Shown one piece after another: positions 13,107 to 20,943 of a DNA stretch of 24,422 nt (its first letter is position 1; each line of letters opens with the position of its first letter). This stretch comes from a virus: positions 1 through 24,422 of IMG/VR virus record IMGVR_UViG_3300017753_000096. The stretch is one strand, 5' to 3'. A program made the translations under genes and the position numbers. The notes under the pieces are model-generated. The model was not told the origin of the DNA. It ran no database searches and worked only from the letters and a program-made list of their open reading frames with translations.

Positions 13107-13123
13107 TAACCCAAACAAAATTT

Positions 13124-14284
13124 ATGTCAAGAATTGACACTGATAAAATTCTGGTCGAATGGGCATATAGATGTCAGAAGGGGTATCCTGATATGGATAA
13201 CCCCTCTGATGTTCATATCCTTAAACAGATCCTAAAGGAAAATAATATTGAGTTTCCTGGTATTGTTGTTGAACAAGAGGAAGAAGAAGAAACATTTACT
13301 AAGGATGATATCATTAAACTAATTAATTCATCAGAACTTACACCATCTCAACTTAAGCGAGTCTATAATGCTGTTGATGGGGTTGCTTCAAAAGAAGCTA
13401 TTGATGATTACTTAGACAAGGTTGCTAAAGAATCAAACATTTCTACAGATCAAATACTCAAGTTTAAAAATCTTCTCAAAACTGAAGGTATAGAAAAGGA
13501 ATTTGTTGAGTATATTAAAAACCCATCTTCATTTGATATTACAAAATCTAATTTTGTAGACCAAGTAAAAGATATTCCAAATGATAAACTACTCACATTA
13601 TATGAAAAAATGGGTAGTGCTATTGTTGGTAACGTATCTATTGGTCCTGGTGAGGTGTTATTTTCAATTTTATTTGATAATACTAAGAAAAGAGACTCAA
13701 AAGGAGACTTAGATGTTAGTGGTAAAAATGTTGAATTAAAAGCATCCACTAGAGGAGCAGGTGCTGTTATAGCTAAGGGTTATAACAGAGGTAATTGGGC
13801 AGATACCAAACGTAAAGGTAGATTTGCAGAATTTGTTAGGGACTTAGGAATGGAAGAAGAACCAACTCAGGATGCTTTAAAATATCTTGAGAAAAAAATT
13901 AAATGGCCAACTAAACTGTCTCTAATCTACGATAATTATACTGATCAAGAAGAATTTGATAAACAAAAGTTTATTGATGGTATTGAAAAAATCTTGAGTA
14001 GGATCTATTCAAAATCTTCATGGTATCCTAATGGGACTCACTTTAATTTAAATTCATATTTTACAGACACCGATTTCGATGAAAACTCATTTATTATTGA
14101 TTTAACTAAAGAATTAGTTCAAGAATATATAGATCACGAAGGGTTTGATGGATTACTTTTTTCGGATAAAAATGGTAATATTACTTATTTGGAAGAAGAT
14201 AATATCATAAAAGGAATTGGAACTACTATTAAAGTGTCTGGACCATCTGATGATGTCCCTCGTTTATCATATAAAGTAAAATAA
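13124..14284 (+). CDS. Protein with PD-(D/E)xK nuclease-like motif (386 aa)
   Basis: The N-terminal 50 residues (DKILVEWAYRCQKGYPDM, NPSDVHILKQIL) look like a helical domain and are followed by an acidic linker (EQEEEEETFTKDD). The centre has GPGEVLFSILF (E177), then GDLDVSGKNVELKAS with D195 and ExK at 204-206. This is the order of the PD-(D/E)xK fold: Glu helix, Asp, then E-x-K on the next strand. The C-terminal 150 residues are less clear. It could cut DNA (packaging, host DNA or recombination) or be a virion protein with a degenerate nuclease fold; the motif alone does not decide. It lies 18 bases after the acidic protein gene and ends at a hairpin. Confidence 0.6.
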   Translation: MSRIDTDKILVEWAYRCQKGYPDMDNPSDVHILKQILKENNIEFPGIVVEQEEEEETFTKDDIIKLINSSELTPSQLKRVYNAVDGVASKEAIDDYLDKVAKESNISTDQILKFKNLLKTEGIEKEFVEYIKNPSSFDITKSNFVDQVKDIPNDKLLTLYEKMGSAIVGNVSIGPGEVLFSILFDNTKKRDSKGDLDVSGKNVELKASTRGAGAVIAKGYNRGNWADTKRKGRFAEFVRDLGMEEEPTQDALKYLEKKIKWPTKLSLIYDNYTDQEEFDKQKFIDGIEKILSRIYSKSSWYPNGTHFNLNSYFTDTDFDENSFIIDLTKELVQEYIDHEGFDGLLFSDKNGNITYLEEDNIIKGIGTTIKVSGPSDDVPRLSYKVK

Positions 14285-14288
14285 ATTT

Positions 14289-14334
14289 GGATTTTTAAAT
14301 CCCCCTTTTTACCCCATTTTCTGTGGGGGGGGGG
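14289..14334 (+). other. Compound hairpin with a G10 tract, possible terminator or RNA switch
   Basis: GGATTTTTAAATCC (14289-14302) forms a small stem and runs into CCCTTTTT. C5 at 14301-14305 and C4A at 14312-14316 can pair with the G10 run at 14325-14334 (TGGGG, then GGGGG). The G10 run is extreme for this AT-rich DNA. The structure lies between the stop at 14284 and the start at 14367, so it probably ends the upstream mRNA, or affects the downstream start. Confidence 0.5.
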
Positions 14335-14366
14335 TGAGAGGTCGAGACGGTCCGTTAAATTGTTAT

Positions 14367-14591
14367 ATGGAATTAAATTCATTCTGGGATTCCGTAGAAG
14401 AGAACCCATTCACCATTTTCTTAGATTATATCTATAAACAGATAAATCTCCATATTTCCTCAAACCACAAACAAATTTTACTACATTCTTTAATGGAGAT
14501 AGATGCTCTTACTAAAGAGAATCTAGATAAACTAGAAACCATAATGGAAGAAGCAAATCAAATTAAAAAAAATTTGGTTTCCGGGAGATAA
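14367..14591 (+). CDS. Small helical hypothetical protein (74 aa)
   Basis: The ATG at 14367 (MELNSFWDSVEENPF) is preferred over a GTG at 14334, which lies inside the G-run. The protein is helical and charged, with an amphipathic end (NLDKLETIMEEANQIKKNL). It starts a run of small genes before the HD hydrolase. Family unknown. The GC-richer stretch GGTCGAGACGGTCC just before the start is unlike the AT-rich leaders of other genes. Confidence 0.55.
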   Translation: MELNSFWDSVEENPFTIFLDYIYKQINLHISSNHKQILLHSLMEIDALTKENLDKLETIMEEANQIKKNLVSGR

Positions 14592-14624
14592 TTTATTACA
14601 ATTAACTATATTAAAAATAAAACT

Positions 14625-14837
14625 ATGGCAAGATTTAAACAACAAGCTCAAACAGCTTACGATCGCTTAGAGAATTCAGTGTCTACTCTAGAAAATTTTA
14701 TTAAAAGAGGTCAAAACGCTGAAGCACTCCAATACATTAAAGATGGTCAATTCAAAGATTGTATGGATTATCTTCAAAATATTATTGAAATTGAGGCGGA
14801 TGGTAATTTTCAAAATAAAACAGGATTTTTAGGATAA
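14625..14837 (+). CDS. Small hypothetical protein (70 aa)
   Basis: It starts MARFKQQAQTAYDRLENSV, is helical throughout (VSTLENFIKRGQNAEALQYI), and ends GNFQNKTGFLG. The leader is AT-rich (CTATATTAAAAATAAAACT). It is followed after one base by the HD hydrolase gene and probably belongs to the same unit. No family is recognised. Confidence 0.65.
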   Translation: MARFKQQAQTAYDRLENSVSTLENFIKRGQNAEALQYIKDGQFKDCMDYLQNIIEIEADGNFQNKTGFLG

Positions 14838-14838
14838 G

Positions 14839-15648
14839 ATGATTCCAGCAGAACAAATACAACAAAATTGGGATCGTTTGATCCAAGTTATAGAACATTA
14901 CATTAAAGATGATCGTAAAGATGAATTAATTTCACTTTACAACGATCATAAAGAACGTATCATGATGGCTCCGGCGTCAGCTAAAAACTGGCACCACTCA
15001 GCATTTCCAGGTGGTTATGTTGATCATGTTTTAAGAGTTATCAAAGGTGCCCTTAAACTCCAAAATTTATGGACAGAAATGGGTACTGTTGATAATTCAT
15101 ATACTGAAGAGGAGTTGGTGTTTGCTGCTATAAACCATGACTTAGGTAAAATAGGTTATGATCAAGACAATGCTGAATATTATGTGCCTAACGATTCAGA
15201 TTGGCATATTAAAAATCTCGGTCAGGTTTATAAGTACAACACCAACATCCCTTCAATGAAGGTTCCAGACAGATCTTTGTTTTTACTCCAAAGTAGAGGA
15301 ATCAAAGTAACTGAGAACGAATTCTTAGCAATCAAATTGCATGATGGGATTTACGACGAGGCAAATAAGTTCTACTTTATGGCAGGACAAAAAGAAACTC
15401 GTTTACGTACTCACTTACCACTTCTTTTACACCATGCGGATCACATGGCATCTCAAATTGAATTCGAAATGTGGGTAGGGAATAACCCATTTAATGATAT
15501 TCAGAGAGCAAAAACCAAACCTGTAAACGCTTCAAAAGCGGATAAAACAACACGTAAAGCCAAAGCAATCAAAGTAGAAAACAACCCAAGATTAACAACA
15601 GCTACATTGGGTGTTATTGATTCATTTTTTAACGACGACGACGAATGA
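14839..15648 (+). CDS. HD-domain phosphohydrolase
   Basis: The 269-residue protein carries the metal-binding HD signature in order: H63 in GGYVDHVLRV, the H100-D101 pair in INHDLGKIG, H168 in KLHDG, and HHADHM with H198/H199 and D201. This spacing fits the HD/PDEase family of nucleotide or nucleic-acid phosphohydrolases. The substrate cannot be read from the sequence; dNTPs, cyclic nucleotides or RNA ends are all possible, and an exoribonuclease-type role like YhaM is one option. The C-terminal 50 residues are Lys- and Ala-rich. It overlaps the next gene by 4 bases and lies just upstream of the membrane coiled-coil gene and late sigma factor. Confidence 0.8.
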   Translation: MIPAEQIQQNWDRLIQVIEHYIKDDRKDELISLYNDHKERIMMAPASAKNWHHSAFPGGYVDHVLRVIKGALKLQNLWTEMGTVDNSYTEEELVFAAINHDLGKIGYDQDNAEYYVPNDSDWHIKNLGQVYKYNTNIPSMKVPDRSLFLLQSRGIKVTENEFLAIKLHDGIYDEANKFYFMAGQKETRLRTHLPLLLHHADHMASQIEFEMWVGNNPFNDIQRAKTKPVNASKADKTTRKAKAIKVENNPRLTTATLGVIDSFFNDDDE

Positions 15649-15911
15649 TTGGATTAACTATAGCATGGGTACTCGTAACTATTATGGTATTTGTAATTAC
15701 CATAATGGCTTACGGTATTCGTAATTTACTTAGAAAAAACGAGTCACTAGAGGATTTTGTTGCCTCTCAAAGTGAAATGATTGAACAAAGTAGTAAACGA
15801 CTTGATGAAATTGATGAAAAAGGATTTTTTCGTGCTGACGATGAGATTGGATGGTTTTTTTCTCAAATAAAAGAAATCCAAGATAGCTTAAATAACTTTA
15901 GATTAAGATAG
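15645..15911 (+). CDS. Membrane-anchored coiled-coil protein (88 aa)
   Basis: The N-terminus is a transmembrane segment (MIGLTIAWVLVTIMVFVITIMAYGI), followed by a basic stop-transfer pair and a coiled coil (NESLEDFVASQSEMIEQSSKRLDEIDE), with DDEIGWFFSQIKEIQDSL near the C-terminus. It overlaps the HD gene by 4 bases and ends one base before the sigma factor gene. Its job is unknown; a membrane scaffold for a nearby enzyme or a lysis role is possible. Confidence 0.7.
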   Translation: MIGLTIAWVLVTIMVFVITIMAYGIRNLLRKNESLEDFVASQSEMIEQSSKRLDEIDEKGFFRADDEIGWFFSQIKEIQDSLNNFRLR

Positions 15912-15912
15912 A

Positions 15913-16611
15913 ATGGGGAGAAAAAAATCAAAAAAGAACTATTTTACACAGGATACTGAAAATGCTATATTAGAATATTTAGCATCTGAAGATCAAGCCG
16001 AAAGAAACAAAATATTTAATGATCGTATTTACTACGCATTATATAAACTCGCTGAAAATCTCATCCACACCTTCAAATTTTACTATACAGAAGTAGATGA
16101 TTTAGAGGATCTAAAACACGAGGTTATTACATTCTTATTAGAAAAACTATCTTATTTCGATCCAACAAAAGGATTTAAAGCATATTCTTATTTTTCGATT
16201 GTAGGTAAAAATTATCTTATTCTCTACAATAACAAAAATTATGCTAAGAAAAAACAAATGGGGGATTTACTTGAGGCCGATAGTGATATCCGAGTAATTA
16301 ATAACATTGAGCATGACATTCAAAGAGAAGATAAAAAAGACTACTTTCAATACTACATAGAGTACATGGAAGATAATTTAGATAGATTTTATAAAGATCC
16401 ATTAGACCACCACATCGCCCATTCTGTAATTTACTTGTTTAAACAAAGAGAAAATTTAGAAATATTCAATAAAAAAGCTCTTTACATCTATATTAGAGAA
16501 ATTACAAACTGTGAAACACCTGCTATTACCAAAGTAGTAAAACAAATGAAAGCTCAATACTTTGAGTTATTTAATCAATACGAAGATATAGGACAGATAG
16601 AGGGGTTGTAG
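15913..16611 (+). CDS. T4 gp55-like late transcription sigma factor
   Basis: The 232-residue protein shows the sigma region-2-like arrangement of phage late sigma factors: a charged helix (EDQAERNKIFNDRIYYALYKLAENLI) followed by DDLEDLKHEVITFLLEKLSYFDPTKGFKAYSYFSIVGKNYLI (about 62-103). F-D-x-T-K-G-x-K-A-x-S-Y is the conserved turn before the core-binding helix. gp55-type factors bind host RNA polymerase and direct late transcription. The remainder has no region 4. The motif at 16619 lies just after its stop and before the first structural gene. Homology is judged by eye. Confidence 0.7.
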   Translation: MGRKKSKKNYFTQDTENAILEYLASEDQAERNKIFNDRIYYALYKLAENLIHTFKFYYTEVDDLEDLKHEVITFLLEKLSYFDPTKGFKAYSYFSIVGKNYLILYNNKNYAKKKQMGDLLEADSDIRVINNIEHDIQREDKKDYFQYYIEYMEDNLDRFYKDPLDHHIAHSVIYLFKQRENLEIFNKKALYIYIREITNCETPAITKVVKQMKAQYFELFNQYEDIGQIEGL

Positions 16612-16618
16612 GGCTGTA

Positions 16619-16635
16619 TATTTATAACAAAATTA
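16619..16635 (+). promoter_or_regulatory. AT-rich motif, possible late promoter
   Basis: TATTTATAACAAAATTA is 20 bases before the ATG at 16639 and matches the core TATTTATAATAAAATA at 11876 and 20085 with two changes. It lies after the late sigma factor gene and before the tail cluster. Confidence 0.45.
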
Positions 16636-16638
16636 AAT

Positions 16639-16989
16639 ATGAGCAACCCACTAGATACCACAGTTTTTGAGGGAAAAACCGTTTCTGATCTATTTAAGGA
16701 AATCTACGGCAATTCAAAGAAAAAAGACAAACAAATCAACACTCTTATTTCTGAATTAAAACCCCTTATTCAAGACATAGGAGATGCTCCTGTTGTTGTT
16801 CCACTTATAAAAGAGTATTTAGAAATTGGTGTTAAAAATGACGAACACATCATTAAATTAACAGCTATTGTTCAAAGAATGATGAATAATACCGCTGGTG
16901 GTGGTAGTGATTCACTCCTCTCAGATGAGGAACTTAAACAACTCCAATCAATAGCGGAAGATATAGCAAAAGGAGAAGATGGCAAGTAA
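16639..16989 (+). CDS. Small structural-type hypothetical protein (116 aa)
   Basis: It starts MSNPLDTTVFEGKTVSDLF, is helical, and contains VVVPLIKEYLEIGVKNDEHIIKL, a kind of segment seen in small proteins next to the tail genes of marine myoviruses. A Gly-rich linker (AGGGSDS) precedes the acidic end. It overlaps the 565-aa gene by 11 bases, so both are co-translated. Likely a tail or baseplate accessory; the exact role is unknown. Confidence 0.7.
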   Translation: MSNPLDTTVFEGKTVSDLFKEIYGNSKKKDKQINTLISELKPLIQDIGDAPVVVPLIKEYLEIGVKNDEHIIKLTAIVQRMMNNTAGGGSDSLLSDEELKQLQSIAEDIAKGEDGK

Positions 16990-18676
16990 TATTCAAAATA
17001 CTGGTGTTTCAACTAGTACCTCATCTACAGGTGGTACTCGCTCTAATGTTGTTAGGGTATTTGATATTGTTCTAGATGCAAATCACCCTATTTTTGATAA
17101 CATCCAATATGACCCCACATTAGTTGGAATGGTATTTTATGGAGATAAGGATTTAGATATTACTACTGTTAATAGTTTATCCTTACCCAAAGCCCTACCT
17201 AAATTTGGTCCTCAAAAAATACCTCTTAAATATGAATGTGTAAAGATAGAAACTGGTCCCTCACCCGATATTTATACCGATATTGGTGGTAATAATGCAT
17301 TTAATTATGTTTATTACGGTGAGGTAGTACCCGTTTTTGGAAATTCTGTCCATAATGCTTTACCAAGCCAAAAAAATTTAGCTTCAACCACTCCTACATC
17401 TGAAGAGTCGGTTTTAGCCTCTAATGGTACCCCAAATCAATCCCAACCAAAAGAATTATCTTTAGATGACACTGGAAATTTTCAAGCCCAAGATAATGTT
17501 AAAAACCTTCAACCATATGCAGGTGATGTAATCACAGAAGGTAGAGCAGGTCAAACAATTAGGATGGGTACAACTAATAAAGAAGGAGCTAATAACTGGA
17601 GTGATGGTGATACTTTTGGGGACCCAGTAATGATTATGAGGGTTGGTCAATCAGAGAATCAACAAGGTTCAACTGTGGTTGAGGATGTAAATGGGGATGC
17701 TTCATCTATTTATATGTTTGCAAATCAAAAACTCAATAACATACAACTTACAACTACAAATTTTGAGTCTTGCCAAGCAACCTATACAGAAGCAACTGTA
17801 CCCACAGTTCAATTAACAATATCCCCATTAGAGTCTTTACCCCCTAAACCTATTCCTATCGCTCCACAAGAACCATTCTTGTTAACCGGTTCTATTATAA
17901 AAGAAACCTCACCACCACCAGTAACATCTTCTTTTTCTGATGATGAGTTAGTGGATCCTGTGTTTGCTGCGTTGGCTGAGGTTGAGGAAGAAGGTCTATT
18001 AATAATAGAAACCACTCCTGGATGGGAATCAAATGAACCAGATACTAATACCCCCATCTCAGATGTCCCTACAAATAACTTAAATGAAAAAGATGCTGCT
18101 AGAGTTCTTAACCCTAACAGGATAGGGTATCAAATAGCTACTAAAACCCCATTATATAGTAAATATAAATTTGATGTTGGTTTTGGAAGAGACGATGCCA
18201 CAGAAGAGGACTCTAAATTATCAAAAATGCAACCTTTTATAGATAATGGTACCATAGTTGAAGTTGGAGATGCAAACACTAATTCCAATAAATTTAGTAG
18301 ATGGATGGATACTGCAATAATATTTAAGGGTAAGTACTATTTACATAAGACCGCAGCCCCACCATTTTTTAATTGGTTAAATGAATTAGATTATAATAAT
18401 ATAAATTATCACATAACTTCCGCTCTTAGGTTTGGAAAAAACACAGGAGCAGGACCTCATGGATATGGATTAGCTGTGGATTTTGGTAATTTACATCAAA
18501 TAGTAGATGGTAGTACAAATCTTATAACTAATAAACAAGCTAGAATTAATTCAACTGAATATAGAGAAATTGCTGAAATAGGTAAAAAATATGGATGGTA
18601 TAATCCTTGGAGGTTATCAGATAGTGGTGGTGATATAGATGAAATATGGCATTTTGAATACTGGGGCGAAGTTTAA
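16979..18676 (+). CDS. Tail-associated protein with M15 (D-Ala-D-Ala carboxypeptidase-type) domain
   Basis: The 565-residue protein has an N-terminal structural part: FDIVLDANHPIFD near the start, and a conserved-looking AGDVITEGRAGQTIRMG at about 181-198, with a Pro/Ser-rich linker around 280-340. The C-terminal domain of about 100 residues has the M15 zinc-peptidase signature: GPHGYGLAVDFG with H494 and D501, and EIWHFEYWG with E555 and H558. M15 peptidases cut D-Ala-D-Ala or L-Ala-D-Glu links in cell wall peptides, so this is probably the tail-tip enzyme that opens the wall at infection, the counterpart of T4 gp5 lysozyme. Its place next to baseplate genes supports this. Confidence 0.8.
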   Translation: MASNIQNTGVSTSTSSTGGTRSNVVRVFDIVLDANHPIFDNIQYDPTLVGMVFYGDKDLDITTVNSLSLPKALPKFGPQKIPLKYECVKIETGPSPDIYTDIGGNNAFNYVYYGEVVPVFGNSVHNALPSQKNLASTTPTSEESVLASNGTPNQSQPKELSLDDTGNFQAQDNVKNLQPYAGDVITEGRAGQTIRMGTTNKEGANNWSDGDTFGDPVMIMRVGQSENQQGSTVVEDVNGDASSIYMFANQKLNNIQLTTTNFESCQATYTEATVPTVQLTISPLESLPPKPIPIAPQEPFLLTGSIIKETSPPPVTSSFSDDELVDPVFAALAEVEEEGLLIIETTPGWESNEPDTNTPISDVPTNNLNEKDAARVLNPNRIGYQIATKTPLYSKYKFDVGFGRDDATEEDSKLSKMQPFIDNGTIVEVGDANTNSNKFSRWMDTAIIFKGKYYLHKTAAPPFFNWLNELDYNNINYHITSALRFGKNTGAGPHGYGLAVDFGNLHQIVDGSTNLITNKQARINSTEYREIAEIGKKYGWYNPWRLSDSGGDIDEIWHFEYWGEV

Positions 18677-18688
18677 ATATAAAATAAT

Positions 18689-19129
18689 ATGGCATACAAA
18701 TTTATACAACCAAACGAATACCAAGGAAAACAACTTATCCTAGACAGCGATCGTGTATTATTTCATGGTCGTAAAGATACTATCTTGGTTGCAAATGAGG
18801 CTTTTGTTGTCACTGCTGATGAATTACATTCAAACGCTAACAATTTAGCTAAAATAAACTCTCCTTTAGTTTATATTGGACCTGTTGAAAACCAACAAGA
18901 TCCCAATAACCCAGCAGTAAAAGGAGAAGAACTAGTAGATACATTAGGACAAATGATTGATAAATTTATCCAATTCTTAACAGTCCAATATCCTTTAACA
19001 GCTACTACCCCTAATGTTGGTTCTCCATCCCCATCAAACGCAGCTGCTGTTAAACCCCTAATAGGTGAGTTAAATGTATTAAAAAATAGTTTGGATATTA
19101 TTAAAAGTGATAAAGTATTTATAAAATAA
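18689..19129 (+). CDS. Baseplate or tail-associated hypothetical protein (146 aa)
   Basis: It starts MAYKFIQPNEYQGKQLILDSDRVLFHGRKDT, a beta-rich opening, continues with LIYIGP-like strands (SPLVYIGPVENQQ), and has a helical region (ELVDTLGQMIDKFIQFL) and a Ser/Pro linker. Such small proteins occur next to baseplate genes in marine T4-like phages. It lies 12 bases after the peptidase gene and 4 bases before the next. Function unknown; structural by context. Confidence 0.65.
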   Translation: MAYKFIQPNEYQGKQLILDSDRVLFHGRKDTILVANEAFVVTADELHSNANNLAKINSPLVYIGPVENQQDPNNPAVKGEELVDTLGQMIDKFIQFLTVQYPLTATTPNVGSPSPSNAAAVKPLIGELNVLKNSLDIIKSDKVFIK

Positions 19130-19133
19130 GATT

Positions 19134-20084
19134 ATGGCAATAAGTGGAGCAATAAAAAATATATTAACAACTAACCAGGGGTTAGTAAATCAAGCTAAAG
19201 ACCAACTCAAACAAGCATCTCTAAATAAAGCTCAAGAGGAAGCCCTAAAAAGAGCACCTGATATCTCAGACTTAACACAACCCTCAGGAGTAAGTGGGAT
19301 TAGTAATAGTGATATAATTGCTTTAGCTAATCAAGAAACTACAATTACTGACTTACAACAAAAAGCTACAATTAGTACTCCCCTCTCTGTTAAAAAAGTT
19401 CAAGAAGTAGATACACTTTATAATAAACTTAAAAATACAACCACATCAATTGATAGTCAACTTAATAGTTTTAATCAACAATTAAATGCCATAAGTAAAA
19501 AGGTAGATATAGCTGAATCTTTATTTGGTAAGATAAATCAAGTTATTGAAATTGTAAATCCCTTAATCAACACTCTTAAATTTGCTGTACCTGTAGCAGC
19601 CAACGCAGCTATTGCTGCCAGTTCGGGTCCCGCAGCTAGTGGGGCTGTAATAGATAGAGCCCAAAAAGCACGAGATAAAGCTCTTGGGTTTGTTAGTGAA
19701 TTTGAAAGTATAATAAAAATTTTCACAGATATATTTGATTTTATAAATAAACAAATAAGAGAAATCAAATCCATTTTAGACCCTGCTAAAGTCGTTTTAC
19801 GGGATACTATATCCTTTATATCTAATATAGTTTTACAATTGGATGGATTTTACAGATTATTTTTATCTCTTCTTAATATTACTGCTAATGAAGATTTAGA
19901 AAACGCTGGAACAAACATTATAGATGAAACACCAGACGAAGAATTAGGAGACCTATTATCTAATTTACCAGATGGTGGGAGTATATATAACCAAAACCCA
20001 CCACAAAAAATATTTGAATTATTAGGAACTCCCCCTAAAACAGGATATAGATACAAAAATATCTCATCAGACGATACTCCTTAA
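19134..20084 (+). CDS. Coiled-coil tail-region protein (316 aa)
   Basis: The N-terminal 130 residues are helical and Gln/Asn-rich, with long heptads (KVQEVDTLYNKLKNTTTSID). An Ala-rich hydrophobic segment lies at about 150-175 (VPVAANAAIAASSGPAASG). Another helical stretch (ARDKALGFVSEFESIIKIFTDIFDFINKQI) leads to a short C-terminal tail. The Ala-rich segment could insert in a membrane, but no signal peptide is present. It lies inside the baseplate cluster, so a tail or baseplate structural role is likely; a small tape-measure-like or membrane-contact role is speculation. Confidence 0.6.
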   Translation: MAISGAIKNILTTNQGLVNQAKDQLKQASLNKAQEEALKRAPDISDLTQPSGVSGISNSDIIALANQETTITDLQQKATISTPLSVKKVQEVDTLYNKLKNTTTSIDSQLNSFNQQLNAISKKVDIAESLFGKINQVIEIVNPLINTLKFAVPVAANAAIAASSGPAASGAVIDRAQKARDKALGFVSEFESIIKIFTDIFDFINKQIREIKSILDPAKVVLRDTISFISNIVLQLDGFYRLFLSLLNITANEDLENAGTNIIDETPDEELGDLLSNLPDGGSIYNQNPPQKIFELLGTPPKTGYRYKNISSDDTP

Positions 20085-20102
20085 TATTTATAATAAAATA
20101 CC
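20085..20102 (+). promoter_or_regulatory. AT-rich motif, possible late promoter
   Basis: TATTTATAATAAAATACC starts directly after the stop codon at 20084 and 21 bases before the ATG at 20106. It is identical to 11876-11893. Confidence 0.5.
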
Positions 20103-20105
20103 CAA

Positions 20106-20516
20106 ATGACTAAAAAAGACCTTACAAAGTTAATTAGACATGTTGTACGCGAGGAGGTTGAATACGCTGTTAAAAAAGAGATTAAACTTTTAAAAGAAGA
20201 ATTAAAAGAAACTCAACCTTTAATAGAATCAACCCAACCCCAATCAAAAAATTACACCAATAATGGTGCATTAAATAATTTACTAAATGAAACTGCTTTA
20301 AGTTTCTCTAGTAAAGATGCACAAGCTTTTGGAGCAATGCGCCAGGCTGGTCAATCTCCGGTTTCCTTAAGTGAACCTTTCCAACCTATTGGAGGAACAA
20401 TTACAGACCCTGTAATGCCTGCTGTCAATCCTAATGACCCAGTAGCACAATTCATTAATAAAGATTATAGAGCTGTAATGTCAGCTATTGATAATAAGAA
20501 AAATCATAGACCTTAA
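20106..20516 (+). CDS. Hypothetical baseplate-region protein with N-terminal helix motif (136 aa)
   Basis: The N-terminus MTKKDLTKLIRHVVREEVEY is a basic/acidic amphipathic helix related to MTKKELDKMIKEELDAYL inside the protein at 11907. A low-complexity middle (TQPLIESTQPQSKNYTNN) leads to a conserved-looking C-terminus with DAQAFGAMRQAGQSP and DPVAQFINKDYRAVMSAI. It ends one base into the gp25-like gene. A small head or baseplate assembly protein is plausible. Family unknown. Confidence 0.65.
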   Translation: MTKKDLTKLIRHVVREEVEYAVKKEIKLLKEELKETQPLIESTQPQSKNYTNNGALNNLLNETALSFSSKDAQAFGAMRQAGQSPVSLSEPFQPIGGTITDPVMPAVNPNDPVAQFINKDYRAVMSAIDNKKNHRP

Positions 20517-20941
20517 TGGCAATTAGAGTAAGAAATCCAATTAGAATTAACCCTTTAGACACTATTGATAAAGTGGGTGTAGGGGTTAAACTCCCTTTCA
20601 ATCGAAAGAATGTATTCACCCAGGATTTTACTACTAAAGACCATGCTAAGTCTAAATTAATAAATCTCTTACTCACAGACCCAGGTGAACGAGTTTATCA
20701 ACCATTATTTGGTGTTGGTTTGAGAAGGTTACTATTTGAGCAAGAAATTGATTCTGAAACTTTAAGAGAAAGAGTTAATAACCAAGCACAAATTTATATC
20801 CCGGAAATATCTGTGGATAATATAGAAGTAAGACCAGATGGGCATCTTGTTTTTCTCACAGTAAACTATACTTTATTATTTAATAATGAAAATGATGGAG
20901 TTGCCTTAAGTTTTACAAATTCAAACCCTAACACACTATAA
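20516..20941 (+). CDS. Baseplate wedge protein, gp25/W-like
   Basis: This 141-residue protein has the GPW/gp25 family layout: a beta-rich N-terminus, the signature LLTDPGERVYQPLFGVGLRR (about 52-71, with G57, E58, R59 and the FGVGL turn) and a C-terminal strand set (VRPDGHLVFLTVNYTL). In T4 gp25 is a baseplate wedge component near the sheath start, and the GE(R) motif is its best conserved part. The next gene is gp6-like, the usual neighbour order. Confidence 0.85.
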   Translation: MAIRVRNPIRINPLDTIDKVGVGVKLPFNRKNVFTQDFTTKDHAKSKLINLLLTDPGERVYQPLFGVGLRRLLFEQEIDSETLRERVNNQAQIYIPEISVDNIEVRPDGHLVFLTVNYTLLFNNENDGVALSFTNSNPNTL

Positions 20942-20943
20942 TA

